Positions 31,284-33,113 of a stretch of DNA of 33,113 nt are shown piece by piece. Each line of letters starts with the position of its first letter. Position 1 is the first letter of the stretch. Under the pieces are notes generated by a model. That model searched no databases, was not told the DNA's origin, and saw only the letters and a program-made list of their open reading frames with translations. This DNA comes from a virus. The stretch spans positions 1 through 33,113 of the IMG/VR virus record IMGVR_UViG_3300020446_000042; one strand, written 5' to 3'. The position numbers were made by a program, and so were the translations under genes.

Positions 31284-31593
31284 AAAAGGCCGCAAAGCTT
31301 ACGCCTACGGCTCTACAGTCAGGAGTCCTATGAGTCCTGATACAAAGATGATGTCAGAAATGAATCCTATGGCTGACCGCACACAGAAGCAGACTGTGAT
31401 TAAACAAACCATGCCTAGACCAATGGGTATGCCAAAGCCACAGGAACGTAAGTCTAAGAACGTTGAAGTTGCTGCAGGTATGCCGAAGATGGCTATGGGT
31501 GGTAAGAACAAAGCGTTCGCAGCACTAGCCCCGCCTCGTGACAAGATTACATACGCTGATAAGATTGCAGGGGCAACTAAACGTAGCGGCTAG
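31270..31593 (+). CDS. Small basic Met/Lys/Pro-rich protein
   Basis: 107 residues from the ATG at 31270, chosen because AGGAAG (31258-31263) lies six bases upstream; a longer reading from 31246 has no ribosome site. It begins MNKNKKGRKAYAYGSTVRSP, then has Met/Pro/Lys repeats (MPRPMGMPKPQERKSKN, MPKMAMGGKNKAF) and ends with YADKIAGATKRSG. The KxMAMGG pattern recalls the Lys/Gly-rich protein at 8841. It is the last gene of the plus-strand arm. It overlaps the 1578-aa gene by 14 bases and the converging minus-strand gene by 17. Unknown function. Confidence 0.7.
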   Translation: MNKNKKGRKAYAYGSTVRSPMSPDTKMMSEMNPMADRTQKQTVIKQTMPRPMGMPKPQERKSKNVEVAAGMPKMAMGGKNKAFAALAPPRDKITYADKIAGATKRSG

Positions 31594-31798
31594 AGTTTGC
31601 CATCACGTCATCTCCTATCTCTCGTAGATAACGAACGAGACTAGCAACTTTAAACGTTCCCTCATACTCTGGAAAACCACGTTCCATCGTCTTCACAAAC
31701 TCCTCTGGGTCTACCGCCTGATAGTCCAGTTCAATATGCCCCTCAGTGTTCATAACACATGTCAGGTTAAATAACTCAGCTTTAGCTTTCTTTGCCAT
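31577..31798 (-). CDS. Small acidic hypothetical protein
   Basis: 73 residues from the ATG at 31798. A longer reading from 31867 would add an unlikely Cys/Arg-rich stretch lying inside the upstream gene. Start AKKAKAELFNLTCVMNTEG, centre HIELDYQAVDPEEFVKTMER, end VRYLREIGDDVMANSSRYV. It looks like a small α/β protein with no known motif. It overlaps the upstream nuclease-like gene by 17 bases. It is the last gene of the minus arm, and its 3' end overlaps the plus-strand gene ending at 31593. Confidence 0.68.
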   Translation of the reverse strand: MAKKAKAELFNLTCVMNTEGHIELDYQAVDPEEFVKTMERGFPEYEGTFKVASLVRYLREIGDDVMANSSRYV

Positions 31799-32201
31799 CT
31801 TTGTAAGCCTTAAATACATCGGTGGAAAACAATTTCTGAAGGCTGAGTAAATACATACGAGCCGCACCGTTATCCCCCCCGGATACGGTGCGTTTTTCGT
31901 CTAGGTTGTCTATGATACGTTTTAGGGATGGGACATCGAACACGAGCGTTGCAAAAGTCTCGTCGCCAATGCAGAGGTTGTGAAACCAGTAGTCGGACTT
32001 GGTTGCGTTAATACCACTGGGTTTACCATAGCACTCGTACTCTACGGCTATGTTGCCAGTTCGAACCCACATGTCTCGCTCTGACTTGACCTCTATCTTC
32101 TTATCCTGCAGCATGTCAGCAACACGCTTCTCACGCACCTTTCCGTACTGCAGGTCTATGTCAAACTTCTTACGGTCTGCTACACACGGTTCTATACTCA
32201 T
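31782..32201 (-). CDS. Probable PD-(D/E)XK nuclease-fold protein
   Basis: 139 residues. An N-terminal helix with Glu24 (LQYGKVREKRVADMLQ) is followed by KIEVKSERD, in which Glu37-x-Lys39 matches the E-x-K half of the PD-(D/E)XK active site, then TGNIAVEYECYGKPSGIN and ATKSDYWFHN. This helix, EVK strand, EYE strand and PSG...T-x-(A/S)-DYW order is what I remember of short phage nuclease-like proteins. These may act in recombination, Holliday-junction or host-DNA cleavage, but the substrate is not readable here. The acidic residue normally preceding E-x-K is most likely Asp33 or one nearby. It is part of the operon with ribonucleotide reductase, suggesting DNA metabolism. Confidence 0.65.
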   Translation of the reverse strand: MSIEPCVADRKKFDIDLQYGKVREKRVADMLQDKKIEVKSERDMWVRTGNIAVEYECYGKPSGINATKSDYWFHNLCIGDETFATLVFDVPSLKRIIDNLDEKRTVSGGDNGAARMYLLSLQKLFSTDVFKAYKDGKES

Positions 32202-32326
32202 GAGAACTTACCTATCAATGCAAGCACTACTTCATACGCACCGTACAAAAACAGTGCAGTGACACACACCTTTAAAAACTTATTCATGCCATCATCTGAC
32301 ATGCGTTCCCACTCTGGTCTACTCAT
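32198..32326 (-). CDS. Very short membrane protein
   Basis: 42 residues, small enough to be missed. It starts MSRPEWERMSDDGMNKFLKV, followed by one hydrophobic segment (VTALFLYGAYEVVLALIG) and KFS. The ATG at 32326 follows a strong GGGGGAGA on the minus strand, overlaps the stop of the upstream gene by 8 bases, and the stop overlaps the nuclease-like ATG by four (ATGA). This chaining, filling an otherwise empty 117-base gap, is the main evidence that it is real. A single-pass inner-membrane peptide is expected; the role is unknown. Confidence 0.65.
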   Translation of the reverse strand: MSRPEWERMSDDGMNKFLKVCVTALFLYGAYEVVLALIGKFS

Positions 32327-32612
32327 GCTCTCCCCCTATGCCTCTACCAAGACCACCAAAGTATTGTGGCCTTTTACGTGCAACCTCGAACGTGGCTACA
32401 GTTATTACTATACCAGCTATCAGGATACTATGCAATAGCGCACTTATACCAAATACGGTGATAGACCCAATATACATTGAAAAGATGATACACCACATCC
32501 ACGCAAGAAGTTGCATAACAAGATGTCTTGTATTCATATCAGGTATGTTTCGCAAAGGATTGTGTTTACTATTCATAATCACATTCCAACTGTCGTGTAT
32601 AAACTTATTCAT
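32319..32612 (-). CDS. Small two-span membrane protein
   Basis: 97 residues from the ATG at 32612, which overlaps the ribonucleotide reductase stop by one base (TGATG). The N-terminus is hydrophilic (NKFIHDSWNVIMNSKHNPLR), then two membrane spans follow (LLAWMWCIIFSMYIGSITVF and ALLHSILIAGIVITVATFEV), and a Gly-rich charged end RPQYFGGLGRGIGGEHE. I remember the FGGLGRG-x-GGEH tail in several marine phages on small genes in the replication arm. The function is unknown; the position downstream of a metabolic gene makes a holin role less likely. Confidence 0.72.
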   Translation of the reverse strand: MNKFIHDSWNVIMNSKHNPLRNIPDMNTRHLVMQLLAWMWCIIFSMYIGSITVFGISALLHSILIAGIVITVATFEVARKRPQYFGGLGRGIGGEHE

Positions 32613-33113
32613 CACGCAGCACTCAAATCAACAACTTCACACACACCTGCCGTACAAGCAAGTTCACGGGAACCACTAGTATTATCCTCTTTCTCAAACA
32701 GGCTTAGCTGGTTCCAATCTAGCTTCACGTAGCTGTAGGATTGCTGCCAATCGTTGTATTCATCAACATCTATGTCCTGATAGGGAGCCTGCTGATAGGT
32801 ATGGTCACTGTGCGGTAAGAAAGATACCCCAGAGGCTACATCGAAGTTCTCATACACCCACGCTCCTACATCCATCCATTCATTTTCTTTTACAGATATA
32901 GTTACAGATGGCTTGTGTTCGCACCAGTGCAACGCATATGTTTTCCACAGTTCTAGTTGTTCTATGGCTGTCATCTGAGTTCGCGTTACGGCGTTGCTGG
33001 GAGACTTCATAGCAAACGAGAACACGGTAGTCGAGTCTGGCTTCATAACACAGCGTTCGTGGGGTACACCTGCCTCAATCATAAACTGAGTTAGCGGGTC
33101 TTTGTTATCGCCG
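32612..33113 (-). CDS. nrdJ: Class II (cobalamin-dependent) ribonucleotide reductase, C-terminal part
   Basis: The frame is open to the window edge, so the N-terminal part is missing; 166 residues are visible. Ribonucleotide reductase makes deoxyribonucleotides; class II uses adenosylcobalamin and works with or without oxygen. Evidence: PLTQFMIEAGVPHE, VFSFAMKSPSNAVTR, WKTYALHWCEHKPSVTISVK, NEWMDVGAWVYENFDVASGV and SFLPHSDHTYQQAPYQDID, all typical of the monomeric Lactobacillus-type NrdJ. The C-terminal CTAGVC pair keeps the Cys-x4-Cys spacing of the thiol shuttle that re-reduces the active site. It is the most upstream visible gene of the minus operon. Confidence 0.88.
   Translation of the reverse strand, partial: GDNKDPLTQFMIEAGVPHERCVMKPDSTTVFSFAMKSPSNAVTRTQMTAIEQLELWKTYALHWCEHKPSVTISVKENEWMDVGAWVYENFDVASGVSFLPHSDHTYQQAPYQDIDVDEYNDWQQSYSYVKLDWNQLSLFEKEDNTSGSRELACTAGVCEVVDLSAA

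Noticed and set aside
1-33113. tRNA genes, CRISPR arrays, integrase or attachment sites
   Set aside because: Gaps between genes are at most about 90 bases. None forms a cloverleaf or regularly spaced repeats, and no recombinase or repressor is present.

Overview
The window is a near-gapless stretch of a tailed bacteriophage genome, most likely a marine short-tailed phage (podovirus). It has a portal, scaffold, HK97-type coat protein, a P22/T7-style head-to-tail adaptor and nozzle, fibres and very large internal virion proteins. There is no sheath, tube, tape-measure or major tail protein. Many small genes belong to families I remember from uncultured marine phages. Integrase, repressor, tRNA, CRISPR and IS elements are absent. 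The host cannot be read from the sequence. Near-consensus sigma70 promoters point to a bacterium whose housekeeping RNA polymerase reads late genes, and a class II ribonucleotide reductase points to a cobalamin-using setting such as marine Alphaproteobacteria.

Layout, plus strand 1-31593: the end of an unknown gene, a 70-aa protein, the portal with a small gene overprinted on its 3' end, a 911-aa Gly-rich virion protein, a structured leader, the scaffold, the coat protein and a putative decoration protein. Positions 7855-12280 form an accessory and lysis island with three internal promoters: a Cys-containing small exported-type protein, a 227-aa orphan, six small very basic proteins, two holin-like membrane proteins, a T4-type lysozyme and a tail-anchored coiled-coil protein. 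Then come the adaptor, the nozzle and a 727-aa repeat-containing fibre.

A fourth promoter at 16635 starts a 5.5 kb receptor-binding region. It holds seven paralogous small genes ending in Gly-Asp-Leu-Ala ('GDLA cassettes'), two homologous fibre-adaptor genes, two proteins sharing an R-x-F/W-R-x-A-W motif and a terminal fibre-like protein. The order adaptor, cassette type A, type B, type C occurs twice, which suggests an old four-gene block duplication. The last codons of every cassette also encode the Shine-Dalgarno of the next gene. Positions 22157-31593 hold five probable internal or ejection virion proteins, including one of 1578 aa, and a small basic protein.

Minus strand 33113-31577: a tightly overlapping operon that converges on the virion module. 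It encodes the C-terminal part of a cobalamin-dependent ribonucleotide reductase, two small membrane proteins, a probable PD-(D/E)XK nuclease and a 73-aa protein. This is the edge of the replication and nucleotide-metabolism arm. The two arms meet tail-to-tail with a 17-nt overlap and no room for a conventional terminator.
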